This document shows, in pieces, positions 35,559-44,105 of a stretch of DNA of 64,000 bases (its first letter is position 1; each line of letters begins with the position of its first letter). Source of the stretch: Arthrobacter wenxiniae (lineage in GTDB: Bacteria > Actinomycetota > Actinomycetes > Actinomycetales > Micrococcaceae); contig NZ_JAAMFM010000005.1 of the NCBI RefSeq assembly GCF_013376105.1, positions 62,001 through 126,000 of the forward strand, read 5' to 3'. Position numbers and translations under genes: made by a program. The notes beneath the pieces were generated by a model that saw nothing but the letters and a program-made list of their open reading frames with translations, searched no databases and was not told the origin of the DNA.

Positions 35559-38168
35559 ATGAGCATGAACCCGGGGAGCCATGGCAGGATATCGCTGAGT
35601 GGGATAGACGTGGACCTGCTTGAATTGAACGAGGCCGTTGCGACAATATCGTCGCGGGCCCGCGCGGCCTCCGGCACGCCCCTGGGCGTCGTGTCGGTCA
35701 ATCTGGACCATGTCCATCATTTTGGTCCAGGCCAGCGCTGGCACGGGACGCTTGACGGCAAGGATTTTCTCTACCTGCTTGATGGCGCGCCCCTCGTCGC
35801 ACAGACGGCTCGCAAAACCGGGCGGATCTGGCCGAGGCTGGCCGGCAGTGACATCATCAATCCCCTTTTGGACGATGCTGAGCGCCACGGTGTGCGGGTT
35901 GGCTTTCTCGGCGGCACTACAGAAACCCACGAGCAGCTCAAGGCGACACTGGCCCGGGCGCGACCCGATCTGGCGGTCTCCGGCTGGTGGGCCCCCGAGC
36001 GAAGTGCCATCTCTGATCCGGACAGGTCCATCGCTCTGGCCGAAGACATCAGGGCAGCGAATACCCAACTTTTGTTGGTGGGCCTGGGCAAGCCGCGTCA
36101 GGAACTGTGGATGGCCCGCTATGGACATCTGACCGGCGCCGGTGCACTGCTGGGATTCGGAGCGGCCGTCGACTTTCTTGCCGGGCGTGTGGCGAGGGCA
36201 CCACAGTGGGTCAGCAAGCACGGCCTGGAATGGGCTTGGCGCCTGTCCAAGGAACCCGTCCGAATGGGCCGTCGCTATCTGGTGGATGGCCCAGTCGCCT
36301 ATCTTGCCGTGCGCCGCGACCGGCCGGCCGTACGACCGGCCGCCCTCGAAACCGATTTGCCCTCGACGGTGCCGGACTTGAAAACTCCGCTGACCCCGGG
36401 GGTATTTAGCGGCCCGGACAAACACGTTGCCGTTACCGTCCTGGTCGTCACCTACAACAACGACCGCGACATCACCCGGCTGGTGTCCACTCTCAGAGCC
36501 GAAACGTACGATCAGACGATTCGCGTCGTCGTGGTCGACAACTCCCCGTCCAACGGCACCTTGATGGCGCTGGAGGCGCACAAAGACATCACCAGCCTCT
36601 CGACCGGAGGGAACCTCGGGTATGCCGGAGGCATCAACGTTGCCGCCACCAAGGCGGGAAGCACGGACACCCTGCTGATCCTTAACCCCGACTTGGCCGT
36701 CGAGCGCGGGGCAATCAAGACCATGCTGGCCCGGCTTTACGAGTCCAAGGCCTGCGCCGTCGTCCCCCGGCTGCAAGACGACGACGGAAGCACCTATCAT
36801 TCACTGCGGCGCGAGCCGACATTGGGCCGACATCTAGGTGATGCGGCCTTCGGTTCACACGTGCCGTCCCGCCCGAGCTGGTTGTCGGAGACCGACGCTG
36901 ACGCCGAAAGCTACCAGCATCCTCATCGGGTCGACTGGGCGACGGGAGCCGCCATCCTCGTCCGGGCAGACACAGCTGCATCGGTGGGCCCCTGGGACGA
37001 GAAGTATTTTCTGTACTCGGAAGAAACGGACTACTGTCGGCGTCTCCGACAACTCGGTGGCTCAATTTGGTTCGAACCCCAGGCAATCATGCGGCACTCC
37101 CGGGGCGGATCGGGGTCCTCCGCCAAGCTCACTGCGCTTTTGGAAGTCAACAAGGTGCGCTACGCGGCCCGGCACCACTCAAAACCCTATGCAATCGCGG
37201 TCCGTGCCATTAGGGCCGCTGGCGCGGTGGCCCGCATTTGGCAACCGGGGCAACGACGTGCGGCTGCGGCCCTAATGGGATTGGAAGATTGGAGCCTGTT
37301 GCCGCAGTGCGTTCCCGCCGCGTCAAGGCCTACAGCAACTGCAGACGGTTTTCCGTCAGGGAGCGTCATCATCCCCGCCCACGATGAAGCCTCTGTCATT
37401 GCCAGGACCCTGGCACCACTGGCAACCCTGGCCGCATCCGGCGTCCTGGAAGTAATCGTGGCATGCAACGGCTGCACGGATGCAACCGCGGAAATCGCCA
37501 GGTCCTTCCCCGGCGTCAAGGTCCTGGACCTCAGCGCACCTTCCAAAGTGGCCGCACTGAATGCAGCAGATGCTGCTGCCACCCGTTGGCCGCGCTTGTA
37601 TTTGGATGCCGACATAGAAGTGACGGCGGAGGCCGTAGGCGAACTTTTCGATGCGATGGGAGTCACCGGCCCTCTCGCGGCCCGCCCGGAGTACCGGTAC
37701 GAAACCACCGACGCTGACTTTTGGGTCCGGGCATACTATCGCGCTCGCAACCGGATCCCGCAGCTGCACAATCACCTATGGGGCGCGGGCGCCTACGCCC
37801 TCACCGAAGCGGGGCATGGGCGCTTTGACCAATTCCCCGCCGTTACCGGCGATGACGCGTTTGTCGACTCCCTCTTCTCAGCGGCCGAGAAGTCCGTAAT
37901 TCCGACCACGCCGGCCGTGGTGCGCACGCCCACAACGGCGGGTTCCCTGCTACTGACCCTGAACCGCATCTACCGCGGAAACCGTGAACTGTCCGGGAAT
38001 CTCAAGGCAGAATCTACTTTGCGTCCGTTGCTGGCCAGCGTCCGTGGACCTCGGAGCGGCGTTGATGCATTGGTTTACGGCAGCTTTGCCGTCATTGGAA
38101 AGCTGCGGAGCATGCAAGCATCACACGCCCTCAAAGGCTGGGAACGCGACAACAGCAGTCGCGTGTAG
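35559..38168 (+). CDS. Triple glycosyltransferase fusion: WecG/TagA + GT2 + GT2
   Basis: An 869-residue protein. Residues about 10-245 are a WecG/TagA/CpsF (GT26) domain (NLDHVHHFGPG, FLGGTTETHEQLKATLARA and VGLGKPRQELWMARY). Residues about 287-540 are a GT2 domain like rhamnosyltransferase WbbL (TVLVVTYNNDRDITRLV, LILNPDLAVERGA and KYFLYSEETDYCRRLRQLGG). Residues about 600-820 are a second GT2 (VIIPAHDEASVIARTL, acidic YLDADIEV and TGDDAFVDSLF). No membrane segment is obvious. These are usually separate enzymes, so one chain may add successive sugars to the lipid carrier. It lies beside the dTDP-rhamnose genes and is followed by a hairpin. Confidence 0.88.
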   Translation: MSMNPGSHGRISLSGIDVDLLELNEAVATISSRARAASGTPLGVVSVNLDHVHHFGPGQRWHGTLDGKDFLYLLDGAPLVAQTARKTGRIWPRLAGSDIINPLLDDAERHGVRVGFLGGTTETHEQLKATLARARPDLAVSGWWAPERSAISDPDRSIALAEDIRAANTQLLLVGLGKPRQELWMARYGHLTGAGALLGFGAAVDFLAGRVARAPQWVSKHGLEWAWRLSKEPVRMGRRYLVDGPVAYLAVRRDRPAVRPAALETDLPSTVPDLKTPLTPGVFSGPDKHVAVTVLVVTYNNDRDITRLVSTLRAETYDQTIRVVVVDNSPSNGTLMALEAHKDITSLSTGGNLGYAGGINVAATKAGSTDTLLILNPDLAVERGAIKTMLARLYESKACAVVPRLQDDDGSTYHSLRREPTLGRHLGDAAFGSHVPSRPSWLSETDADAESYQHPHRVDWATGAAILVRADTAASVGPWDEKYFLYSEETDYCRRLRQLGGSIWFEPQAIMRHSRGGSGSSAKLTALLEVNKVRYAARHHSKPYAIAVRAIRAAGAVARIWQPGQRRAAAALMGLEDWSLLPQCVPAASRPTATADGFPSGSVIIPAHDEASVIARTLAPLATLAASGVLEVIVACNGCTDATAEIARSFPGVKVLDLSAPSKVAALNAADAAATRWPRLYLDADIEVTAEAVGELFDAMGVTGPLAARPEYRYETTDADFWVRAYYRARNRIPQLHNHLWGAGAYALTEAGHGRFDQFPAVTGDDAFVDSLFSAAEKSVIPTTPAVVRTPTTAGSLLLTLNRIYRGNRELSGNLKAESTLRPLLASVRGPRSGVDALVYGSFAVIGKLRSMQASHALKGWERDNSSRV

Positions 38169-38190
38169 GAGCCTGCCAGTCGGCTGGAAA

Positions 38191-38208
38191 GTGGTGTCTC
38201 GACACCAC
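38191..38208 (+). terminator. Hairpin GTGGTGTC-TC-GACACCAC
   Basis: Perfect dyad (7-bp stem with a CTCG loop, or 8 bp with a 2-nt loop) 22 nt after the stop of the triple glycosyltransferase gene. No T-run. Probably terminates the rml/glycosyltransferase transcript before the secreted protein gene at 38301. Confidence 0.5.
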
Positions 38209-38300
38209 CCAGCGCCGTTATGAAAACGCAATCATGTTACGATTTCATCTCGGGGAAGGTTTTGTAGGTCTCAGCTCATCACACACCCAGGAATGCCCCT

Positions 38301-40313
38301 ATGCAAAATTACCGTCCGTTACATGGTCCGGCAAAGCCGGCAGTCCGACGAATGTCCGCCCTTCGACGGCCACTGGTGGCGATTGCCGGTGTCTCCACCC
38401 TGGCGTTGCTTCTTCCCGCCTTTGCGGTGGCTGCCACGATATCGGCACCTGCGCCGGCGTCGGCGAAGGCTTCGTCGGTCACCATCCTTTCGTCTGTGAC
38501 TCCCAGAACCGTCACTGACCCCGACAGGGTCTCCGTTGAATTGGGAGCACGCTTCTCGAGCTCAGTCGACGGAAAAGTATCTGCAATTCGCTTCTACAAG
38601 GGACCGCAAAATACCGGCCCCCACCCGGTCACGCTCTGGAGCGGTGCCGGCAAGAAACTGTCCTCGGCGGTCATGGAGCCGTCAAAGGAATCCAAGAGCG
38701 GATGGCTGACCGTTTCCCTGTCTTCACCTGTGGCCATCAAGAAGGGCCAAAATTATGTGGCCTCCTATGTGGCCCCGCACGGCGCATACTCGGCGGACGA
38801 ACAGGGACTCTCGAAAGCCAAGACCCACGGCCCCCTTACCATTCCGTCGGCCGGCGGCGTTTACGCGTACGGCAATGGCGGCAGGTTCCCGACGAACACC
38901 TACAAGAATTCCAACTACTACGTCGACGTAGTGTTCACTCCCGGCTCGGGGACGGCGACGCCCACCCCTGTCACCGCACCCAAACCGACGACCGCGCCCA
39001 CGACGGCACCAACGACAGCGCCAACGACAGCGCCGACCGGGACGCCCTCGACGGCACCGACGACAGCGCCGACGACAGCACCGACGACAGCGCCCACCGG
39101 GACGCCCACGACGGCACCCGCAGGTGCATCGAGTGTGCCCGGGACCCTCAACCTTCCCAGAATTCCATGGGAAGGCGGTTCGGCATACTGGAAGCAGTTC
39201 CCCAAAGCCAATGCAGCCGGTTGGTCCGATCCGAGCTTCTTCCCGATTGTTGCTTGGTACGACGGCATGAGCACGAACGCCGAAGCCCAATATGACAAGA
39301 AGGTGGGCATCAACACCTATATTGGCATGGATGCGTCCACACCCTACAGCCTGTTCAAGGACAACAATCAATTCTGGATTGGCGGCAAGCTGAACAGCAG
39401 CTTCACCGATTCCAGCACAAACTGGGTTGGAAACTTTCTTGACGACGAGGTCGACGGTCGGTTCACCCCCGCTGAAGGCCGCAAGCACCTGCAGGCGCTT
39501 GTGGACGCAAGCAAAGGCAACGGCCGCTTCAACTACGCCAACTTCACCCAGATGGTCATGAGTGGCGACATGAACCAGGCTGATGCCCAGGCATATGTAA
39601 ACAACTACACGGATGCCGTCTCTTTGGACATGTACTGGTACACAGTCCCGTTCTGCAGCTGGACCCCCTTCCGACAGAACTACATCACGCCGGTGACACA
39701 GGCCAACTGCCGAACTGCTTCAAGCTACGGCAAAACGATGGCGTCATTGCGCAAGCAAGATGCTGCTGATGGCAAATTGCAGTCCCCGTGGCAATTCGTC
39801 GAGTTGATGAACGGCGGCCCCGGCGGGGGTCCTTTCACGGCCAACGTCACGCCTGCGCAACTCAAGGGTTCCGTCATGGATTCCATCATTAATGAGGCAC
39901 GCGGGCTGGTGTACTTCAACCAGAGTCTCTCCGGACCCTGCCAGTCGAGCAATATCATTCGCCAGTCGCAGGTCACACCGAGCTTCTGCGGAAATGCCCA
40001 GGTTGCCGCTGCCACCCAGGTGAACGCGCAGATCCGGGCGTTGGCGCCGGTATTGAACACCCAGTCCTACAAGTATTCGTTTGGGACGGGGCTTGACACC
40101 ATGCTCAAGACCTATAATGGCGCTGCATACATATTCGCCATGGTGGACGGGAATTCTTCTCCTGGAGGCCGCACCTTCCAGCTTCCGGCGGACATCAAGG
40201 CATCGTCCGTCCAGGTAGTAGACGAGAACCGGACAATATCGGTTGATGCCAAGGGCAAATTCACGGATTCCTTCCCGAGTGAATCCAGTTACCACATTTA
40301 TAAGATTGGGTAA
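38301..40313 (+). CDS. Secreted DUF4082 + hydrolase-like protein
   Basis: A 670-residue secreted protein. Signal peptide about residues 22-54 (LVAIAGVSTLALLLPAFAVA). One DUF4082 module lies at about 60-213 (IRFYKGPQNTGPHPVTLW and NYYVDVVFTPG), then a Thr-Ala-Pro linker to about 275, then a C-terminal domain of about 390 residues starting NLPRIPWEGGSAYWKQF, with acidic FLDDEVDGRFTPAEGRKHL and VYFNQSLSGPC. That domain is clearly related to the protein at 44102-45415. It has the look of a TIM-barrel glycoside hydrolase, but I do not recognise the family. Probably cuts or remodels the exported polysaccharide; inference. Convergent with the exopolysaccharide operon. Confidence 0.72.
   Translation: MQNYRPLHGPAKPAVRRMSALRRPLVAIAGVSTLALLLPAFAVAATISAPAPASAKASSVTILSSVTPRTVTDPDRVSVELGARFSSSVDGKVSAIRFYKGPQNTGPHPVTLWSGAGKKLSSAVMEPSKESKSGWLTVSLSSPVAIKKGQNYVASYVAPHGAYSADEQGLSKAKTHGPLTIPSAGGVYAYGNGGRFPTNTYKNSNYYVDVVFTPGSGTATPTPVTAPKPTTAPTTAPTTAPTTAPTGTPSTAPTTAPTTAPTTAPTGTPTTAPAGASSVPGTLNLPRIPWEGGSAYWKQFPKANAAGWSDPSFFPIVAWYDGMSTNAEAQYDKKVGINTYIGMDASTPYSLFKDNNQFWIGGKLNSSFTDSSTNWVGNFLDDEVDGRFTPAEGRKHLQALVDASKGNGRFNYANFTQMVMSGDMNQADAQAYVNNYTDAVSLDMYWYTVPFCSWTPFRQNYITPVTQANCRTASSYGKTMASLRKQDAADGKLQSPWQFVELMNGGPGGGPFTANVTPAQLKGSVMDSIINEARGLVYFNQSLSGPCQSSNIIRQSQVTPSFCGNAQVAAATQVNAQIRALAPVLNTQSYKYSFGTGLDTMLKTYNGAAYIFAMVDGNSSPGGRTFQLPADIKASSVQVVDENRTISVDAKGKFTDSFPSESSYHIYKIG
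38985..39120 (+). repeat. Codon-level repeats encoding a TAPTTAPT linker
   Basis: Short near-identical units of 12 nt (ACGACAGCGCCA and variants) encode the flexible Thr-Ala-Pro linker between the DUF4082 module and the catalytic-like domain. Such repeats change length easily by slippage. Confidence 0.7.
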
Positions 40314-40330
40314 TTAGAATCTCAGCGGGC

Positions 40331-40378
40331 GGCCGTGGGGGGGTGATTGGTTGGTGGCCAAATCACCGCCCCACGGCC
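40331..40378. terminator. 18-bp hairpin, bidirectional terminator between convergent transcripts
   Basis: The left arm (40331-40348, starting GGCCGTGGGG) and right arm (40361-40378, ending CCCCACGGCC) pair at 17 of 18 positions with a 12-nt loop. It sits 18 nt after the secreted protein gene and 16 nt beyond the last gene of the leftward operon, so it can end both transcripts. Confidence 0.75.
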
Positions 40379-40393
40379 ATCCGCATTTGACGT

Positions 40394-42457
40394 CTAGCCC
40401 GAGGCCTTGCTCCCTGGAACACGAACCTGCCGGCTGGAACGCCGCCCCTTATGGATGCGATGCAGTCGGGCCCTGGCATGGGCAGCAATCGTATCAAAGA
40501 GGAAGGCCGCCCCCACCGATAGTCCCAGCGCCAGCAGGCCGGCTCCGACTACGGCGTATTTGCCCCGTGCCGACAGGTAGGCAACTCCGACCGCATCGGG
40601 CTGAACTGTTATCTGGGATTTGGACCAGACACCTAGTTCCTTCTGATTCTCGATGGCGATGGCGGAGATACCTTTGGTAATTTCCTCCGCGGCGGCCATC
40701 ACGTCGTCTCGATTTTGTTTGACAATTTCCACGGTGACGGTCGGACGGTTAAAATTGGTTTGCCATTGGCCGCCCGCATTGGGTAAATAAACTGCTTGCG
40801 CATCACGCAATCCGGTACCGTAAAGGGGCGCGCGAGTGGGCAGTATGGGCGCATTCGGATGTTCGGACACGTACATGCGCTCCACCAATGCCGCATATTT
40901 GACCACGGAAGAAGGCTCCGTTCGGAGCGGGTTGTGCTTTGTCGCACCGGCGGGAGCGACAAAATGCAAGTCAAATTCTGCGTAGTAGACACCCGGGACG
41001 GACCATGCCAAGACTGTCGCGGGAATGGCCAGCAATAAGACGACTGTTGCTACATACCACCTGCGTCGCATTATTGCTCCCGCACGCCGAACGCCGCGGC
41101 CGTCCCCGCCCGTGGTGCGCCCGGGCCCTTGGACCATTTCCTCTGGCGACTGCAGGTTCCAGTGCGCGCCGCAAAGTCCGATCGCAAGAAACAACATCCC
41201 GACGGCCTGCGGGAAGTGAAATGCGTCGAAAAACGCACAGAGCAAGGCGCCAGCCAGGACGGCTCCTGCCAGTGCCGGACCAAGTGCATCAAGCACGGGA
41301 TCCGTCCCGTGACGGCGCCGAAATAGCGTTGTCACGATGGCTGTGAGCACGACCCCCAGAAAGGCGGCAAGCCCAATAATGCCGGTCTCGATCAACAGCC
41401 CTATGTATTGATTGTCAAAGATGCGGTAGGAAGGCCCGAGTGTACCTGCGCCCCTGCCGAACCAGGGTGAAATGGACAAATAGCTGCCCACGACTGCGTA
41501 GCTGTCGGTGCGTGATGCCACGGACGGATCCCCGCCGGAAAACATGCCCAAAAGAGTACCGGCGAGTCCCGGTACCAGAAAATACATGGCCACCAGGCCT
41601 AGCCCTCCAACCCACATCGCACGAATTCGAAACGACCGCTTCCATGTCGGGACGAGGAGGACCAGTGATGCCACGACGCCCAACAAGGCCGAGCGAGTCA
41701 CGGAAACCAGGGCTGCCATGAGAATCGCCACCGCGGGGAACCAGCGCTTCAAGCGCATGAGCGCTCGGTCGCTGATTCCAAGGGTCAATGCCAAGGGGAG
41801 AATCATCGACAAGACTGCGGCATATTCCAGGGTATGGCGGGCTGTTGCCTCCGGACGGACAAAGCCGCCCCGGGTGTCAATTCCTTCGGCCCCTCCGGAA
41901 GAGAGGCCAGGAATGGGGACCATGTCGACAAAATTGTGCCCCGTCATGAACTGGGCAAATCCGAGCACTGCATAGCAGCCTCCCAGAAAAGCGATTCGTC
42001 GAAGGACCGCCAGGAAGCGTTCGCGATCGCGCAGCCCATCGACGCCAACCAGTACCACTCCTGCATATGAGGCCACACTGAGAAGTTGCATATTTGAAGC
42101 GTTTGAATCGACAAACGGCAACACTGACAACGTCGACACTACATAGCTGGCTAAAACGCTCAACACGAAGACATACAAAGCAATGCGGACCGGCTGGCTG
42201 CGGTGCAGCCCCGGAGTTCGGGGTGTGCGCAGGTGGTGCCACACCCACCACAACAGCATTCCAAGACCAAAGAGGGTTGATGGCGATCCCGCCGCGCCCA
42301 ACGGACCAATCCCTCGGTCAGAGGGTATCACCAGAAGCAGGACAAGATAAGTTGTCAGCACCGAGGCAGCGTCAGGTCCCCGGAGCCTGGAAGCCGACCT
42401 GGCGGCTTCAGGCATCGGCTCAATGGACACCACTGATGGCGATGACCGGTTGCTCAC
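40394..42457 (-). CDS. Wzy-like O-antigen polymerase/ligase fused to a Wzz-like chain-length domain
   Basis: A 687-residue membrane protein. Residues about 30-430 form a Wzy/WaaL-type polytopic region of about ten to twelve helices, with the O-antigen-ligase-type loop GGFVRPEATARHTLEYAAVL and a later GRGAGTLGPSYRIFDNQYIGLLIETG. Residues about 463-660 form a Wzz-type domain: a helix after RRRWYVATVV, a periplasmic part (RPTVTVEIVKQNRDDVMAAAE), and a second helix near 635-655. Polymerase and length regulator are usually separate proteins. A second Wzz-like protein is encoded immediately upstream with a 4-nt overlap. It probably polymerises flipped repeat units outside the membrane. Confidence 0.85.
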   Translation of the reverse strand: MSNRSSPSVVSIEPMPEAARSASRLRGPDAASVLTTYLVLLLVIPSDRGIGPLGAAGSPSTLFGLGMLLWWVWHHLRTPRTPGLHRSQPVRIALYVFVLSVLASYVVSTLSVLPFVDSNASNMQLLSVASYAGVVLVGVDGLRDRERFLAVLRRIAFLGGCYAVLGFAQFMTGHNFVDMVPIPGLSSGGAEGIDTRGGFVRPEATARHTLEYAAVLSMILPLALTLGISDRALMRLKRWFPAVAILMAALVSVTRSALLGVVASLVLLVPTWKRSFRIRAMWVGGLGLVAMYFLVPGLAGTLLGMFSGGDPSVASRTDSYAVVGSYLSISPWFGRGAGTLGPSYRIFDNQYIGLLIETGIIGLAAFLGVVLTAIVTTLFRRRHGTDPVLDALGPALAGAVLAGALLCAFFDAFHFPQAVGMLFLAIGLCGAHWNLQSPEEMVQGPGRTTGGDGRGVRRAGAIMRRRWYVATVVLLLAIPATVLAWSVPGVYYAEFDLHFVAPAGATKHNPLRTEPSSVVKYAALVERMYVSEHPNAPILPTRAPLYGTGLRDAQAVYLPNAGGQWQTNFNRPTVTVEIVKQNRDDVMAAAEEITKGISAIAIENQKELGVWSKSQITVQPDAVGVAYLSARGKYAVVGAGLLALGLSVGAAFLFDTIAAHARARLHRIHKGRRSSRQVRVPGSKASG

Positions 42458-43203
42458 GGACGAACGTCACCTGCGGGAATGCGCAGCTTTCTTGTCTGCA
42501 GCTCAGGCGTCACGTCAGGCGCGACCGTGACAGCATTGTCGGTCCTGGAATGATGACTGAGCAGGGCGGTAAATTCGCCGTCCACCCCCTTGGCGGTTCG
42601 TTGCGCACGTTTGCGCGACATCAGCCTGTCGAGCAGTCCCGTCAACAACAACGTTGCAGCGAGACCACCAACGCCGGCCATGACCGTCATTTGCAACTGC
42701 TTCTTGGCAACCTTTGTTGGTTCAGTGACTGCAGACAGTTGGAGCACGCTGATCATGGAAGCAGGAGGAACATTTTGGGCTACCTGTAATTGCTTGAGCG
42801 TAGCGGGTACAAGTGACTCGCCGGCGTTGAGCAGCGACATGGCAGCCTCCGGCGATCCCGCGGTGACCGTCATGGTCATAATGGGACCTGTAGTAGTGGC
42901 ATCTGGCGCCACCGTTAGCTGCGAATGCGGATACTTCTCCAGTAGCGGCCCTGAAACTTCCGGTGATGCCACCTTGACCTGGAGCACTCCGAGCGCCTGT
43001 TCCAGGCCACCAAGGTAGAGATACGGATTGTCACCCACCGTAACTGCCACCTTTGGTGGTATCAATGTCATGCTTGCATCTGCTTCATAGGTTGGTGAGA
43101 CCATGCCGAAAACGAAATACGTGCCCATACCAGTCAAAAGCAGACCAACAACGACAAAATACCATCGCCGCAGACAACTCGTTAACACGTCGCGAACTAG
43201 CAT
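42454..43203 (-). CDS. Wzz-like chain-length determinant protein
   Basis: A 249-residue protein with two membrane helices (about 16-35 and 172-192) enclosing an extracytoplasmic domain that begins SPTYEADASMTLIPPKVAV, as in Wzz and BY-kinase transmembrane modulators. The cytoplasmic tail (about 195-249) has no Walker motifs, so it is not itself a tyrosine kinase, and none is visible in the operon. ATG 43203 is preceded by AAGGGG. It overlaps the Wzy-Wzz gene by 4 nt. It probably controls polymer length together with the fused Wzz domain. Confidence 0.8.
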   Translation of the reverse strand: MLVRDVLTSCLRRWYFVVVGLLLTGMGTYFVFGMVSPTYEADASMTLIPPKVAVTVGDNPYLYLGGLEQALGVLQVKVASPEVSGPLLEKYPHSQLTVAPDATTTGPIMTMTVTAGSPEAAMSLLNAGESLVPATLKQLQVAQNVPPASMISVLQLSAVTEPTKVAKKQLQMTVMAGVGGLAATLLLTGLLDRLMSRKRAQRTAKGVDGEFTALLSHHSRTDNAVTVAPDVTPELQTRKLRIPAGDVRP

Positions 43204-43238
43204 TCTTGAGCCCCTTCCTCTTTGTCGATGTGTTCTTT

Positions 43239-44105
43239 CTACACACGTGACCGTCCGGCCACAAGGACCTTGATCCGATCGAGACCTTTCTTTCCTCCTA
43301 TCAGCAGAATCATTTTCTTTGCAATTGCCCGCGGCATTTCACGAGCGGCCCTTAAAGGTGCCCAAAATCCACGATCCACGATCAAACTGGCGGTCGTGGG
43401 GGTCGCAACACCGTCCAGCCCGCAGGGAAACAACCGAAGGTACTTTTCCGGACCCACCAAAGTGCCCTTGATCCGGTTGCTGACGTTGCCATTGTGAACA
43501 ACCTGCAGCCAGCCGGGTTCTCCCCCGACTGGGCGAACGTCCATCGATCCGCCCAGCCGGTCGTGCCAATCGGACCAGCAGGTCACGGCGCCGGACCAGT
43601 TCTCACTGACTGAGGCAAATGCATTGTGCGGGTCATGACGCCGGTACAGGTTCATGCCCGAACGAATCAGCCCATTCGAGAGGTATATCGCGCAGCGGCC
43701 GCCCTCGCCCACTTGGGCCTGAAGGCGCTCGACGAAGTCATGCGCAACGGCATCGTCATTGTCCAAATTGGTGGTCAACAGGACATCGGTGTCGTCCCCT
43801 GCCACCTCCCGAATGTCGGACAGAAGGTCCGTCCGTGGGACCGAATCCCGGTAGATGGCGGCAAAGGTTCCGCTCATGGCCAACTCGGCGACACGGGCCT
43901 TGAGCCATGGCGGACTCTGCGTGTCAAAATACACAATCCAGTTGAATTCGCTTTTGGACTGCGCTTGGACACTTGGCAGGCAAAAGCGTTCAAACAGCTC
44001 CTGTCTTTCCCGCAGCCACCCGTCCTTCGCCCGCACCATGCTCTCCACACCGGGAGTAGGGAGGTTGAAACGGGTCAAGAGAACGTGCGTAAGACTTGGC
44101 GTCAT
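43239..44105 (-). CDS. Putative rhamnosyl transferase
   Basis: A 288-residue cytoplasmic protein matching the putative rhamnosyl transferase family (Rhamno_transf): THVLLTRFNLPTPGVES at the start, CLPSVQAQSKSEFNWIVYFD, and the acidic NLDNDDAVAHDF near residue 118, which probably binds the metal and nucleotide sugar. dTDP-rhamnose genes nearby fit the call. ATG 44105 overlaps the upstream gene by 4 nt. 35 bp separate it from the Wzz-like gene downstream. Confidence 0.8.
   Translation of the reverse strand: MTPSLTHVLLTRFNLPTPGVESMVRAKDGWLRERQELFERFCLPSVQAQSKSEFNWIVYFDTQSPPWLKARVAELAMSGTFAAIYRDSVPRTDLLSDIREVAGDDTDVLLTTNLDNDDAVAHDFVERLQAQVGEGGRCAIYLSNGLIRSGMNLYRRHDPHNAFASVSENWSGAVTCWSDWHDRLGGSMDVRPVGGEPGWLQVVHNGNVSNRIKGTLVGPEKYLRLFPCGLDGVATPTTASLIVDRGFWAPLRAAREMPRAIAKKMILLIGGKKGLDRIKVLVAGRSRV

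Noticed and set aside
38985-39120. Regular short repeats considered as a CRISPR array or satellite
   Set aside because: They are in frame and encode a Thr-Ala-Pro protein linker; units are 12 nt with no spacers.
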